Below, one piece after another: positions 46,831 through 58,048 of a stretch of DNA of 64,000 nt. The stretch comes from Ilyonectria destructans (lineage: Eukaryota; Ascomycota; Sordariomycetes; Hypocreales; Nectriaceae), in contig JAHEWK010000002.1 of assembly GCA_020740775.1 (NCBI GenBank), forward strand, positions 2,542,001-2,606,000. Direction: 5' to 3'. The notes under the pieces are model-generated. The model did no database searches, was not told where the DNA came from, and saw nothing but the letters and a program-made list of their open reading frames with translations. The translations under genes and the position numbers were made by a program. Numbering within the stretch: the first letter of the stretch is position 1; each line of letters starts with the position of its first letter.

Positions 46831-47130
46831 TTCACCCTAGACCATTGTGGATGGGGACGTGGGTATAGTAATGGCCCTTGATTTGGTCGCTGGGATAGCG
46901 TATGGTGTCTCATCCTAGCATTGGGGATGGTTCATAGAGTATCCTAGCGCTAGTGAGACAAACAGAGAGCTGTGCGTGGTCGAGTACTCACGTCACCGAC
47001 TTGCTGGCTCTAAACCCAGAGATCACAATCCGTTCTGACTGCCAGTCAATCGCAACCCCAATCGGCCACGTCCGAGCAGCGTACAAGTATCTGGAGAGTG
47101 ACATTGTTGTTAAAGCTGTATCTCCAGCAG

Positions 47131-47720
47131 CTATTCAGCGCGAATCGAGCCATCGAGTTCTCTCATCGTGTCGGCCATTTCGATGACCAGGTCTTTAACA
47201 CCCTTCAGTAAAGTAGAGCTCTCCGTGTTGGTGCACCGGATATCTCGACTCGCTCAGGCCCTTGAGATAATCCTGAAATTTGCCTTGGAATTGCAGGATT
47301 TTCCCACGTGAGAAGTTCATGCGAAACATAATAAATTCTTCAGCGGGAGAAAAGTCGCCGGTGGGTAGCCACTCTTGGAGAGCATCCATTGATGAAGGCA
47401 ACTCCTTGTGCTGGGAGAAATCCCACCCTCTCTGGTGGGCAGTGAGCCCAATTGCCGCGTGTCTGCTTTTGTTGACGAAATCGCCGGCTTTGCGTCTCTG
47501 GCGAGCCGCCGCTGCAGCAGAGATTCTCTTTGCGTAATCCAAGATTGAAGACACTGACGTTGCAAGTCGCACATGGTCGCTTTTACTTATACAACCGCAA
47601 GGCGTTTCCACTCCTTACCTGGGAAACGAGCCGCTTCGATGATCCTCAGTGCAATATCGATTCTGTCGTTGATGGACAGGCTCTCATAGCCGTCGGATGA
47701 TGAGTGTACGTCTCACCGAT
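47131..47720 (-). pseudogene. Broken conserved-looking gene fragment, two exons
   Basis: Two coding blocks on the minus strand join cleanly across a 65-bp intron (47618-47554, CAG|GTAAGG ... CGTCAG): first LSINDRIDIALRIIEAARFP, then SSILDYAKRISAAAAARQR, RHAAIGLTAHQRGWDFSQHK, DALQEWLPTGDFSPAEEFI, FRMNFSRGKILQFQGKFQDY. The frame breaks at 47195 with TAA, but after a one-base shift in a GGG run it continues with VKDLVIEMADTMRELDGSI to a TAG at 47133-47131. Upstream of 47720 there is no start codon. So it is a 5'-truncated, frameshifted gene of unrecognised family. Confidence 0.45.
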
Positions 47721-47814
47721 ATTATGAGAAATCGCCGGCAGCCGCTGAAGTTCGTAGATGGCATCGTTCAAAGTAAAGAGGGTGGATGACAGTAAGTAAG
47801 TAAGGGGCCAATTA

Positions 47815-47945
47815 TGGTATCCTTCCAATCTCAGATGCCCGTAATGCGACCCGTCTCCCGGTGCACGTGGATGTTGTTCTCTAGAAGGCCAGTATGGTTG
47901 GGCACCAACGGCTAGTCTTCGATAAAGAGCCCCGTGAGATTAGAG
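47815..47945 (-). pseudogene. APH-type phosphotransferase relic
   Basis: The minus strand reads LVPNHTGLLENNIHV and, after ETGRITGI and a TGA stop, DWKDTIIGP. This matches the catalytic and metal-binding segment of fungal APH-like proteins (LxHxDLxxxNI then GxxDW). A TAG precedes it by a few codons and a TGA splits it. The fragment is about 40 residues and is clearly dead. It lies directly upstream of the two-exon fragment at 47131-47720 and may belong to it. Confidence 0.5.
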
Positions 47946-48103
47946 ATGAGGTGCTTTGGAATTGGGCTGAATCAATCAGATAGCCCCCGAGATGGCTGGG
48001 AGAGCCGTGACGAGGAGTCGGAGTACAGTTCTTCGCGACTTGGGGACGGCATCGACGCCGGCGTGTTGTGCCGCGCTGAGGCGAAGAAGCTGCGTCGGCG
48101 AAG

Positions 48104-48445
48104 TCAGCTGTGCGGTTTCCTCGACGTCAGAGGGGAGAGAGCAGGGGACGTGGCAAAGTCTTGCAGGGTTTGTCTTAGGAGGTACAGTGATTCCCATGCA
48201 ACTAGTCCAGGGCAAAATACACCGAGACCCCGGTCTAGAATCTGTTCAGCGGCCCGGTTGAATTGTTCCTGCGTCGTAGAGATGTTGTCGGACAAGAGCC
48301 CCGCTATCTGGCGCCTCGATAGCCCGAGATACGGGCCTGCATTGTAGGCATTGTGTGCTATCGCAAAAATTCGGTACGGCCAAGAATGTGAGGTTATGGT
48401 GGTTGAAGAAGCCATAAGGGGTGGCCCGAAGTTGACACCCAACAT
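48104..48445 (-). CDS. Small hypothetical frame
   Basis: A 113-codon frame on the minus strand with natural composition: YRIFAIAHNAYNAGPYLGLS, RRQIAGLLSDNISTTQEQF, ILDRGLGVFCPGLVAWESLY. Two in-frame ATGs (48445 and 48415) are available. No family is recognised. It could be the 5' exon of the broken genes downstream at 47131-47945, all on the same strand. Confidence 0.35.
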   Translation of the reverse strand: MLGVNFGPPLMASSTTITSHSWPYRIFAIAHNAYNAGPYLGLSRRQIAGLLSDNISTTQEQFNRAAEQILDRGLGVFCPGLVAWESLYLLRQTLQDFATSPALSPLTSRKPHS

Positions 48446-48626
48446 GACAACACCACTGTCGTATTGAGCTCAGATTTTGGTGCTGCCGCCCAACCGGGCA
48501 CTTTCACTTCCGAAACGGCTCTCCTGAGTCGGGCGTTGCTCACTCGAGGTAAATAGCCCTCTTCCTAGCACGCGACGGCCTCGTATCCATGCTTGGCTTT
48601 GTTTGATGCTTACCTCGGCAGAACGC

Positions 48627-49823
48627 TTATTGCCAAAGCAAAGTATCTGGCGAGTCATCCTTCCCCTTGGCCATTCCTCTTGCTTCATCACGTACTGCTG
48701 AAATTATGTCGTCAATTGCGCTCGTCGTTCTTGATGTTCGGCGAAGTGGTATACAGCAGTATGAGACAAGTACCGGTTCGCTTGGGAAGTATAGCGACGG
48801 TTGATCGAGTTTGTCAAGAAATGCTGAAGGGATGCTGGCATTATAGAAGCAGAGGTTTCGAGTACCATCGGGAAGGGCGATAAGATGCACCTTGACACGC
48901 TCAATTAGCTGGGGAAGGAATAATATGCTTCTAAATAAAACTATACCTTGTAGCAAGTCGCAGGTTCTCGAGACTCCCTGGTGGCCGGCTCTAGGTTAGA
49001 TGGAGAAGTTTCCACTCGCTCTGGAGTCTTCATGCCTTTTCCTCGCCGGCATTCCCGCTGTTTTTGGGCCAGGGAGATCAGAGCGGCCAAGATGTACGGA
49101 TCCTCAACCTCAATCGTTGGTCTGACACGGCATAGCTTCTTTTTCCCAAGACGTATAACAGGGGAGTTGTTTCGAAGACGGGAACCAGAGGACCGGCCCT
49201 TATAAACCACCGGTGGAATGATGTGATCCTCACGGCGCTCCGCGTGGGTTTCGAGGTCGAGATAGGCAAGAGTGGGGAATTTTGAGTCTGAGTGGCTAAA
49301 AACACCGTCGGTTCGAACATTAGCCACATGGCGGCGGTCAAAGGACAGCTCTAGACAATTGCTGGAAACGTATTTAGCTGGGTCCTATGGAGGATACTAA
49401 GGATACTTACCCAGCGCGGTGGATGCCGTAATCTGCAAGCAGATATTCAATTGTTGAAGCCCTGAACCCAGGTACTGTAGGCTTACGCAGATATCCTACC
49501 GCATCATGGATGGTTTCGGCATGTGAGTTCCCAGGTTGAGGCCGCTGATACTCGTCCCATCGCCCCTCCCGCTGCTCATCCTGCCGTGGCTGCTGTTGCG
49601 GCTCACCTCCTATAGCGTCATCGCTCCAAGCACAATGTCCGGTGCTATTCACTGGTTTTGGTGGTAGGGGAACCTTGCGGCGGCGAAATTGGCACTCGAG
49701 AAGTTGCAACTGTTGCGCCGTCCATTGCAGAGGATTCACGAGCAAGCGCTCTCGGCTGTGTTTTCGCAGGATGTCGCTGATCGACAAGGGGGCTGGCAGC
49801 GTTGTGGAACCAATTGCTGCCAT
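48627..49823 (-). CDS. Conserved fungal hypothetical protein, three exons
   Basis: Exons 49823-49411, 49361-48947 and 48890-48627 join in frame to 363 residues. Intron 1 is 49 bp (GTAAGT...CCAG) and intron 2 is 56 bp (GTATAG...CAAG, a less usual donor). The N-terminus MAAIGSTTLPAPLSISDILR is followed by a short basic segment (LLECQFRRRKVPLPPK), a Gln/Arg-rich linker, then IEVEDPYILAALISLAQKQR and, across intron 2, CYKVHLIALPDGTRNLCFY ending in FPSEPVLVSYCCIPL. I recall similar small proteins in Fusarium-type genomes without known function. The middle block GKKKLCRVRPTIEVEDPYI is the best family signature. Confidence 0.65.
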
Positions 49824-50400
49824 CTCTGGCGCGTGAATGCGTTGTTTGACAGTATGCTTGTCGACACCGTACCGATGGGGATTGTTTGTTTGTGTTGAAG
49901 ATTAAGCCCTGTCACGGCGCGCTCGCGTTCAGTGTGGCGGCCGACATTTTGAACAGCCACAGTGCAGCCATAAGGAGCGCATGCAGCCATAAGGAGCGCA
50001 TGCAGCCAAGCTCCACCGGAGCAAATGGAGAGCGAAAAAGAAATAAATTTAATTATATAAATATTTAAATCTTATTGAGATGACGGACTGGATAGGCAGG
50101 ACAGGCAGGACATGCTGCGCAGGCATCGTGAACAGTGGCGGAATACGGAACGATTATGCCTATCATTATCCTTTCACATCCACAGGGCAGAATGATTGTT
50201 ACCCAGCGACGACGCAATCGACTTGAATTGTCTTTCACGCTAATCCACGACCCCAAGTTCCTTCATATTTCCGAATCCGCAACCGACGACGGATCCGAAC
50301 TTCCGGCGGTACTATCCTAAGTAGTTAGAGTTGATCCAACACAAGCTTCAGTCGACCCTCGGCCATCACTGAGACGCGGGATGAGATGCATCCCTTCAGT
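49824..50400. other. Intergenic region with a 19-bp tandem duplication
   Basis: No gene seen. GCAGCCATAAGGAGCGCAT occurs twice in a row at 49964-50001, followed by eight matching bases to 50009. An AT-rich stretch lies at 50040-50072. Confidence 0.6.
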
Positions 50401-53400
50401 TTAGTCTCTTATTCTATAATTACACACTCTCTCAGCATAGTCAAGACCGCCCCGAATCACGGCCAGGTCGCCACCCCGAGTCAAGATAACATCTCTCTTC
50501 GCCAAAGCACGAACAATGTCCCTCTTCCCAGCGAACCAATCGTATGGGACGAAAAAGTGCTCAAAGACGGCGATCGTCGGGGAATCTTTGCGTTGCGCCA
50601 TCTCTAACCCGCTCTCGCTGAGATCAACAGAGCACACCCAAAAAGACCGGCTTAGGAATACGAGTTTCTTCGATTCGTCAATTCCGATGACATGGGCAAC
50701 GTTTGGTTCGAATGCCATCATCCGTGAACGAAGCGGAGCGGCTAGGCTCGATGTCGTAACCATATGCTCCCCGTCTTCATCCGTGACAAGTTGATCCAAC
50801 GCCGCCACAGCATCCAATTGCTTCCCTGGCAACAAGCTGCTATCATTAGTTCCGATGGCAAGGCAGTCTATGTCAATTATCGCAATCCTGTTGATGTTGA
50901 CGGAGCTGTTTGGATGTACCAAGTCGAGCATGATTCTTTGCTTTTGGCCAAGCGAATAGATGATGGCGCTTTTGAGCTCTGCCGTGTCGCTGTCCAACGA
51001 CAATGCACTGGACGAAACTTCAGACCAGTCACTCCAGCAGTAGGCGCAGACTTTGACGCTGTCGATATAGACCAGATGTAGAGAGGATTCTGGATGAGGT
51101 AACCATTTGCGGATTCCTGGCATTTGTTGAAATGTCCGCTCTCTCTCACACTTACCGCTGTCCAAGTTGAACAGGTGATCAGACTCGCGAGTCGATACCA
51201 GGAACTTGGCCGCCGTTTCTCCTACTAGCACATCTATGATTGCCTTCTCGGAGTCGAGGCGGGACTTGAAGAGTACCGTCAGATCGCCGAGCCAACCTTT
51301 GTCTGCTGACTTCTGGATTCTGTGCAGGAGGATCATGTTGGAGGCATCGACGCTAATGAGAGCCTCTCTCGACTCAATCCAGGCCAACAGGCGAACTGGT
51401 GCCTTGTGGCTGTAGAGAGTCCCCAAGCTCCTTGCCGTTTTCCGCTCGTACAATACGACTGATCCATCATCTTTCCCGCAAAAGACAACCTCGGACGTGT
51501 GATGGGCCACCATGGCAGTGTTCTTTGCTTTGGCTTCCATGGAAACGGTCTCGACCACTGTAGTGGACGTGGGTCCGCTGCTGTCATCGTTCAGGGACTC
51601 CCGCAACAGAGCTTCGGGTTCCCAGACAGTGCACTGGGTGCCTCGTATGTCGGCAAGAAGCATACTGTCTCTGGTAAAGGCAAGCTGCTTGATATACGAG
51701 TTGGTTGACTTGACGCGATAGAGGAGCCTAAACGTATCAAATTCGTAAACGTGGATGATCCCATTTGCACCACCCGCTGCGAGGAGACGCCCATTGGGGC
51801 TTGGAGCGAGGGTTTGGCAATTGGCACGAAAACACTCCAGCTGATGATCGGCAAAGGGGTCAAGGAGAGCAAGATCGCCATCGAGGTACGCGACTGCGAG
51901 AAGGGGAATGTCGGGATTGGGGTTGAAAGAAAGCGCGACAACGACATCCGTGCTGGTCTCTCCGCTGGAGAGTTTCTTGCCACAGCTACCAGCGTAGGCG
52001 TCCTCTTCTATGTCCCATAGCACAATGGGTTTGCCGCTGTAAGCGACAGCAAGCATTCTGTGGCTGGTAGAGAGAGTGAGTGCGCATGGGGTCCCGCGCG
52101 GAGGCGTTCGGTTCGTCTCTGGCGTGTCGGTATCGCTCCATGGTTTTTGTATTGACTCCGGCCGCGCATCTTGTCCCAAATCCCAAGTTGCGATGTAGTT
52201 TTTGCAACTCGCAATTAAAAGCGTCTCTCCATCGAATCCCATCCCCAGCGGACGCGGAGGGCTCGCGAAGCTGTGCACCACTTGCCCACTTCTGATGTCC
52301 CAGACCTTGACCATCTTCATACCACAAGTCGCTACGAGGTCAGTTTTGGTCTTGAAAGCAATCAAGCTGACAGCTTCACCGTGCTCCAAGACCTTGTACT
52401 CCTGGTAGGATGTAGCGTGGTACAACATGACGGTTCCTGAACTGAGACCGACGGCCAGGAACTCGTCCCCATAGCGTAAGGCCCTTGGTTGACCCCGACG
52501 GAAATCTATGCACAGAAGCCTGTCATCCCATTGCTTATTAGGCGTGCCAAGCACTGCGAGCCTCCGGCCTAAGCCCCCGGTGTTGTATACCATGGACTCG
52601 GTGGGACAGAATGGAGGTATCAACGAGTATATTGCCGACGGTGATACCGTGAGGGCGTTGGCGAACATGGCAGGAATCCGAGCAAGGTCTGTGGTCCACT
52701 GTCGTAGCGCTCGTATCCGAGGGTCTAGTGGCGAACGCTCAACGGCGCACGCATTGGCGTAAGTTTTGAGATGTTTTGAGGCGCGGATGAGGTGATTAAG
52801 ATTTCGAGAGTCGGCAATCGTTTCGATCCAAGTAAGGACGTTGGATCTCAGGAACTGCACGACAAGCTGGAACGTCCCTGCCGCCATCGGATCGGCCCTT
52901 GAGAGGTGATATGAGTATGCTGTGTATGCATAGGCGGCGAAATCTATTCTTGTCGCTGGCAACTTTGCCGAAGAACGGCGTCGACTGTTCCTCGGAGGCT
53001 TCATTTGCTCCCCGACAAGGTAATTAAGACACACTTGAGCCATTCGCGTGTGCGCCTTGGTTTTCTCGATGGAGAACTCGGACTCGAGTCCGCCGGCTAC
53101 AAGGAATTCTCTGGCAGTTTCATGCACCATCTTGACTCTCCCGTATTTGTCCACGACCACCAATTGGCCACAGAGCGCGGCAATGCTCTCCTGCAATCTT
53201 GGAAATGAGTCTTGGATGTCCAGGGTTAGAGCACCGTCCAGTTCGCTGATAGTCATTGGTCGAACCGCGCATACTGCCCACATGAGAATGGTTTTGGCCA
53301 GCTCCTTTCCGCGAGCGGCCTGCGACATGTAATCCAAAGTCCGCTTGTATAGTGACTCCATGCCTCTCGGCACGTCTTCAAGAATCTGGTCAATTTCCTT

Positions 53401-55252
53401 TCTGCTGTGGCAGCGCACGAGTTCTTCGAGTACTAAAGTTGTCCACAAGAAGGACCCATTAGATTTGTCCAGAATCTTCTCGGCTAATGTACCTCTATCA
53501 TCAGGTCCCACGACTCGTAAGACCTGGGTCCTCCTCTCAACCAAAAGCCTGAGATCCGGCTCTGTGTCTGTCGTCGAGATTGGCAAGGACTGGGCTAGGT
53601 TGGGTGGAATGACCGAGAAACCTTGGTCTAGATCGACCGTGTCCCGGCCCGTGACGAGAATTCTCAGGGGGATAGACTCGTCCATGTTGGAAAGAATGGC
53701 GGATAAAAGGACCGAAGGATTGGAACACTCATCCAGGGCGTCGATAACCCAGTAATGCCGAGTCATTGTGGCCTGGAAAATGCCAGAAAGGAAGAGGATT
53801 CTCCAGAGGGTACGTTCGTCGACGCGATCTAAGGAAACACCATCCGCCTGCATCCCTAGGATGGCATCACTAGCTTCGGCATTGGAGCTAGCCATCTGAA
53901 AGGCCAGGGATCGCAGACAGCGACTTAGGTTGGACTTCGACTTGTCTCCATATTTGAAGAAAAAGTAGCTGCATTCCTGGCCGGACTCCTTGAGCTGATC
54001 GATGACATAGCCAGCGAGAACAGATTTTCCAGTTGCCGGCTTGCCCTTGATCCATAGCGTTCTGTCATTTACGGATTCTCCATCTCTCCATTTGAGGTAA
54101 CTGGCTTTGGCCGAAATCCAACCGCATGACCCGCGCATGCGAGCTTCGCAGACGTTGACAAGATCATCGTCCAAAATATCAGAAACTTCCAGGTATTTCC
54201 TGAGGTTTTTGATCCCCTCACGCTTCTGCTTCAGCTTCAGCTCCGGAACTTCCGTGGCAATTCTGCTCACAGTAGAGGCGAGCGCATTTCGTAGGAGGGC
54301 GTAGTTGGGGTCTTCAGGTGTGTCAAATTTGCATATCGAGCGGTGGTCAGCAGTCATGGGTATCTGCTTCTCTTCGCGGTAGCCGAGGACGGCCGACTCG
54401 GGATCGACGATGAGTGAGCTAAAGTGTTTCATATGCTGCGTTTCGTAAAACGACCAGAGCTCAAGGCCGGCCGAAAAATGCCGAAATTCATCATTGATCA
54501 CCTGGACCGCGCCGGAGTTCGGTTCCAGGTCGCCAACATAAGCGCGGTCGTACGCAACCTTGAGGATGTTCTTCAGCATCTTTGCCGAGTCGGAACCTCG
54601 ATGCGGCGTGGCGAGGAAATAGAATGCGGCGAATCTCCCGGCCAGCGCCTTGTGCACTGCGTCTTGTTTCGCCAGGATATATGCCTTCTTCATCACCAAG
54701 CCACCCATGCTGTGGCCGATGACAACGATGCATGTCTCGGAATTGGCAATGCATGGCGAAGTGCTGATGGCGCCTAGCAATGACTTGCCAATGTGGTGTA
54801 TATTCAAGCAGTCCTCCTTGCCCTTCAAGTAGTACGAATCGTATCCATAGCTATGGATGCGGACATTCTTGAATGCGGGATCTTTGGAGAGCCACTCCTC
54901 TGGCCAGAAATGAGACTGCAGGGACGACTTGGTCCACGTTTTTCTAGAATTGCCGCCTAGGCCATGGACGAAGATAAAGTCGATCTCCGGTGCCGTGGGG
55001 GAATATAGGAGGCTTAGTCCAAGCGGGCCCTTCGCGCTCTCCGCCTGATCGCCCGAGCCAGTTGATGTCCTAGGCAGGGTTTTTGACAGAGAAAACAGGC
55101 TCCTCAAGCTCTTAGTCGAGTCGCGCCTACTTGAGGAACTATCGGGATGCAGGTCGGGCGTTGCGCGCCGCTGCTTTCGAGAGAACTGGTACAGTCAGCG
55201 ATTGGGTAGAATTGAAGTTTCCCAGGAGGCCAAGGAGGTGAGAGTTAACCAT
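50401..55252 (-). CDS. NLR-type protein: SesB-like hydrolase, NACHT, WD40-like repeats
   Basis: One long frame encodes about 1590 residues. Counting from the Leu codon TTG at 55107: an alpha/beta-hydrolase of the SesB/DUF676 type with FVHGLGGNSRKTW (46-58), the nucleophile GHSMGG (131-136) and ADHRSICKF with the catalytic His (253-261); a linker; a NACHT NTPase with P-loop IKGKPATGKS (353-362), Walker B WVIDALDEC (453-461) and LVTGRD (484-489); and from about 900 WD40-like repeats such as MKMVKVWDIRSGQVVHSF and IVLWDIEEDAYAG. No ATG fits the N-terminus in this frame, but the frame is open to a CAG acceptor at 55186 (TGACTGTACCAG). A splice to a bare ATG at 55252-55250 (GTTAAC donor, 64-bp intron) would give MFSRKQRRATPDL. 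In fungi such proteins act in heterokaryon incompatibility and innate-type immunity. Confidence 0.88.
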
Positions 55253-55627
55253 TGTAGCCCACCAAACTTAGCACTAAACTCAGTGCGCGGGCGCCAATCT
55301 CAGTTGATCAGACTCATCTAAGGCGACTTCGGCACAACAGTCTGTCCATCAACAGAATAATAGAACAATGGTACAATTGGAATTGTTTCAGGAGAGACTC
55401 TTGGTGAAGCTCAACACCTCGCGATCGAAGCACGTAGTACGGAGTAGGCGCTCAGCCCTCCGTCCCCCTTCGAACCACCAATCAGCCGGTTGCTTCAAGC
55501 GCCCGTAGATGGCCCCCAAGGTTCGGGAAAGACAACGGTACGGATTTACTCCAGGAAATCGCGCACCCAAGATTAAAATAACACCTCCATTGACCTATAC
55601 CTTCTTTGACATTTTCTTGAGGAGGGA
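55253..55627. other. Intergenic region
   Basis: Between the divergent NLR gene and the deaminase relic; no feature seen. Confidence 0.4.
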
Positions 55628-56195
55628 TTGTCTGCGCATTGCGTATTATTTCAGGGAGCCATTTACTATGGTTCCGAGACGTATGCAACCTTCGCGGTTG
55701 GGGACCTTGAGGCTTTCATGGACTTCGCTCTCATTCAGGCACAAAAATCACCACCAGCTGGCAACAAATTTTGCGTCGGAGCCTTACTTGTCGACGCCGC
55801 TACGGGTAAGGTCCTATCGACAGGATACTCGCTTGAATACCCGCGAGACTATAAGGGAGATCTAGGCACCACACACGCAGAGCAGTGATGCTTTATTAAG
55901 ATCGCCGACAAACATAACCTCTTGAGGAACGCGTCTATGAGGTCCTTCCAGCAGACACGGCGCTTTACACAAGCATGGAGCCATGCAACGAGAGACTTAG
56001 CGGCAACATGACCTGCGCGACCAGGATCTCGAGACCTAAAAGCGCCATCAAGACTGTCTACGTGGGAATCAAAGAGCCAGGACGTTTATCGCGCACAATG
56101 ACGAACAGGAAAGACTGGAGGCAAACGGTGCCAAGGTCGTGTTCCCTGTTGAACATCGGCGTGACAGAATCATCAAGGTCTCAATGACTGGGCAT
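55628..56195 (+). pseudogene. Cytidine/deoxycytidylate-type deaminase pseudogene
   Basis: The plus strand reads DLEAFMDFALIQAQKSPP, FCVGALLVDAATGKVLSTGY and GTTHAEQ, where HAE is the zinc-ligand/catalytic pair of the cytidine deaminase fold; a TGA follows at 55886-55888 where a Cys codon is expected. The second zinc motif, SMEPCNERLSGNMTC (PC...C), appears in another frame after a one-base shift near 55920, and the tail HNDEQERLEANGAKVVFPVE appears in a third. All catalytic residues survive but one stop and two frameshifts break the gene. The pattern resembles fungal deaminases related to the riboflavin-pathway enzyme; the exact substrate is unknown. Confidence 0.7.
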
Positions 56196-56204
56196 CGATC
56201 TTCC

Positions 56205-56819
56205 TCTGCGAGTTTCGAGAAATGACTGACGATATGCCTGACTGTCCTAAATTCGCCGGTCTGCTGTCAACATTCCACCAGAAAAGCATATCACCTATGG
56301 GGAAGTTCGAGTTCCACACCACCACCTACGCAGAAAACCTACCCCAGTACGTGACATGGGAGAATAGGTAGGAGGCATTCTTCGCCAAGACCATGAGGCA
56401 GGCTCTTGACCCGGAGGCCGAAAGGAAAGGGCCCAGTGAGGAGCTTGATGTCCTCTCCCGTGCTCTGTCCGAAAAGGTCATCCCGAGGCTCCTGAGGCCT
56501 CTCGGGAGTGGCGGCCGAACAGCGAACCTTCACTTGTTCGTGGAGGCTTTTGGGACGCAAATTCAGGGATCAACGTCGACAACGAGCAGCCTTTTGTCTT
56601 CGAAGCGTGCTGCTTTTTTGCGCACAACGAATGCACATTCTCCTACGACACAGTTGGGGTTGCCCATGCTAAATAGCTTGAATTTGAAGATGAGTTTGGC
56701 CAGTGGCGACCAGCTTGTAATAGGTTTGGGGATGAGTACGTCGCTTCCCACAACACATTCGCCCAGATTTCGCTGCTGGAAGAGGATTTCGAACGCCATC
56801 TAGACCCATATAGGTCGTG
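56205..56819 (+). pseudogene. Fructosamine-kinase-like pseudogene
   Basis: C-terminal part of a ketosamine/fructosamine-3-kinase-like protein (APH superfamily). The first frame reads CPKFAGLLSTFHQKSISPM, FEFHTTTYAENLPQYVTWEN, then a TAG where relatives have Trp, then EAFFAKTMRQALDPE and LSEKVIPRLLRPLGSGGR. After a frame change the catalytic segment appears as LVRGGFWDANSGINVD (consensus LVHGDLWxGN) and CCFFAHNE, then a second TAG, then FGQWRPACNRF and a terminal TGA at 56817-56819. The His and Asp of HGD are lost (RGG). It lies directly after the deaminase relic in the same orientation. Confidence 0.65.
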
Positions 56820-56863
56820 AGACACTCAGAAACTATTTTCCTTCTTCCTGATAAAGATCATTA

Positions 56864-57520
56864 TCACGCGTGGCGTGAGTCAAGTTGCCCATCTGCCATC
56901 CAACTGCACCTGCCTTTGCCCAACTGAGCGCCCTCGACTTTACACGAGTCAAAATCAATAATGACGGAATTCTCTCCATCCATCATAATGTTCGATGGGT
57001 TCAGGTTGTTGTTTATAAGACCTAGTCCATGCAGATGTTGGATGCCGTCTTCAATTCCGCGCATGCACTTGTCGACGTCGAAAGGTGTTGTTCAATCTCT
57101 CACCATCTGGCGAAGGGTCATCGGGTACTTGACGAAACATAGACCTTTGATCCTTCCGCCCTCAACAACGCATCCGAGATACCTTGCTATGTTTTTATGA
57201 GGGTGCTTCCTCAAAATTTCATAGACTATCGCTTCGTTCAGGAGATGGACCGCAGGCTTGGATGATGCTTCGCTATCTCCGCAATCAATGAGACTCGGCC
57301 TTTTAACCCAGCGATTGACCGGGAGAGGCTCGGGCGCTCGAGTGAACATAGGCTCGAATGCGGGTCAAACATTCTCGGTGGGAATCCTGATCAGTTGGGA
57401 AGGAATTGAGACTTACAGTGGTAGACTGAAGAACTCGTTTCCGTCTCTAATTTTGGTGGGAGGGAAGATGAGATCACCCTCTTCTTTAATGAACGCTTCG
57501 CTCTGCTCGCAAATCTCCAT
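56864..57520 (-). pseudogene. Fungal protein kinase-like pseudogene
   Basis: Minus strand. A start MEICEQSEAFIKEEGDLIF at 57520 is followed, after a GTAAGT donor and a candidate GATCAG acceptor, by an N-lobe: LLNEAIVYEILRKHPHKNIA, RYLGCVVEGGRIKGLCFVKY, a TGA, then a C-lobe GIEDGIQHLHGLGLINNNLN with PSNIMMDGENSVIIDFDS. Relatives read LIHNDxNPxNI; the catalytic Asp (HND) is Asn here, and the end is scrambled. In-frame stops lie before the N-lobe Met and between the lobes. It belongs to a small fungal kinase-like family, not the same as the gene at 1373. Confidence 0.6.
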
Positions 57521-58048
57521 AACCTAAATGAAGCTTAGAGTCAGAGTGATCGCGACGCTGGAAGCAAGACACATACTGCAGCGATGAGGGGCTTCAACGG
57601 TTGGAATGGTGTGCAGGTCAAGCTTGCATGCGATGAAGATTTTAGGAGGCTCGGTACTTCTTTCATATGCTCAGTTCTCAGTTCTGCCGCTCAGTCGCAG
57701 AGTCGCCCCAGACAATTCGGATGAGTCAGCGGCGCTACCAAGCAGCCACACCCTCCAGTGGCATATGGAGCCACTATAGCCCACTATAACCAATATTTCT
57801 TATAGCGGGCTACAGTGGTCAGAGCCCTAAATTTTATGGCGGGCTGTAGAGCTGCAGCTCTCTCTCTTAACCTACAGCAGCCGCAGCTCTCTCCCTGCAG
57901 CGAGCTGTAGCAGCTGCTACTCTTTACCTTCAACATCAATCCTTAGACCCTACTGCCTTGATTAGACATGGTTTATTATCCCTCCTAGTGCATCTCAAGT
58001 CGCCTTTTTCTCTTCTTCACTCGCTCTAGGCTTCACTCTGCCTCAGCC
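57521..58048. other. Intergenic region with hairpin sequence
   Basis: Besides the inverted repeat at 57771-57818, the part 57840-57925 is rich in CAGCTC/GAGCTG words. The last ~100 bases before 58049 are C/T-rich, likely the leader of the isochorismatase-family gene. Confidence 0.4.
57771..57818. repeat. Inverted repeat, 19-bp arms, AT-rich loop
   Basis: The left arm CCACTATAGCCCACTATAA and the reverse complement of the right arm (CCACTGTAGCCCGCTATAA) differ at two positions; the loop is about ten bases. It would form a strong hairpin. The arms differ by transitions only. Confidence 0.75.

Noticed and set aside
49078..49341. Alternative minus-strand frames within the 363-residue gene
   Set aside because: They conflict with the spliced gene model, which joins three exons cleanly in frame.
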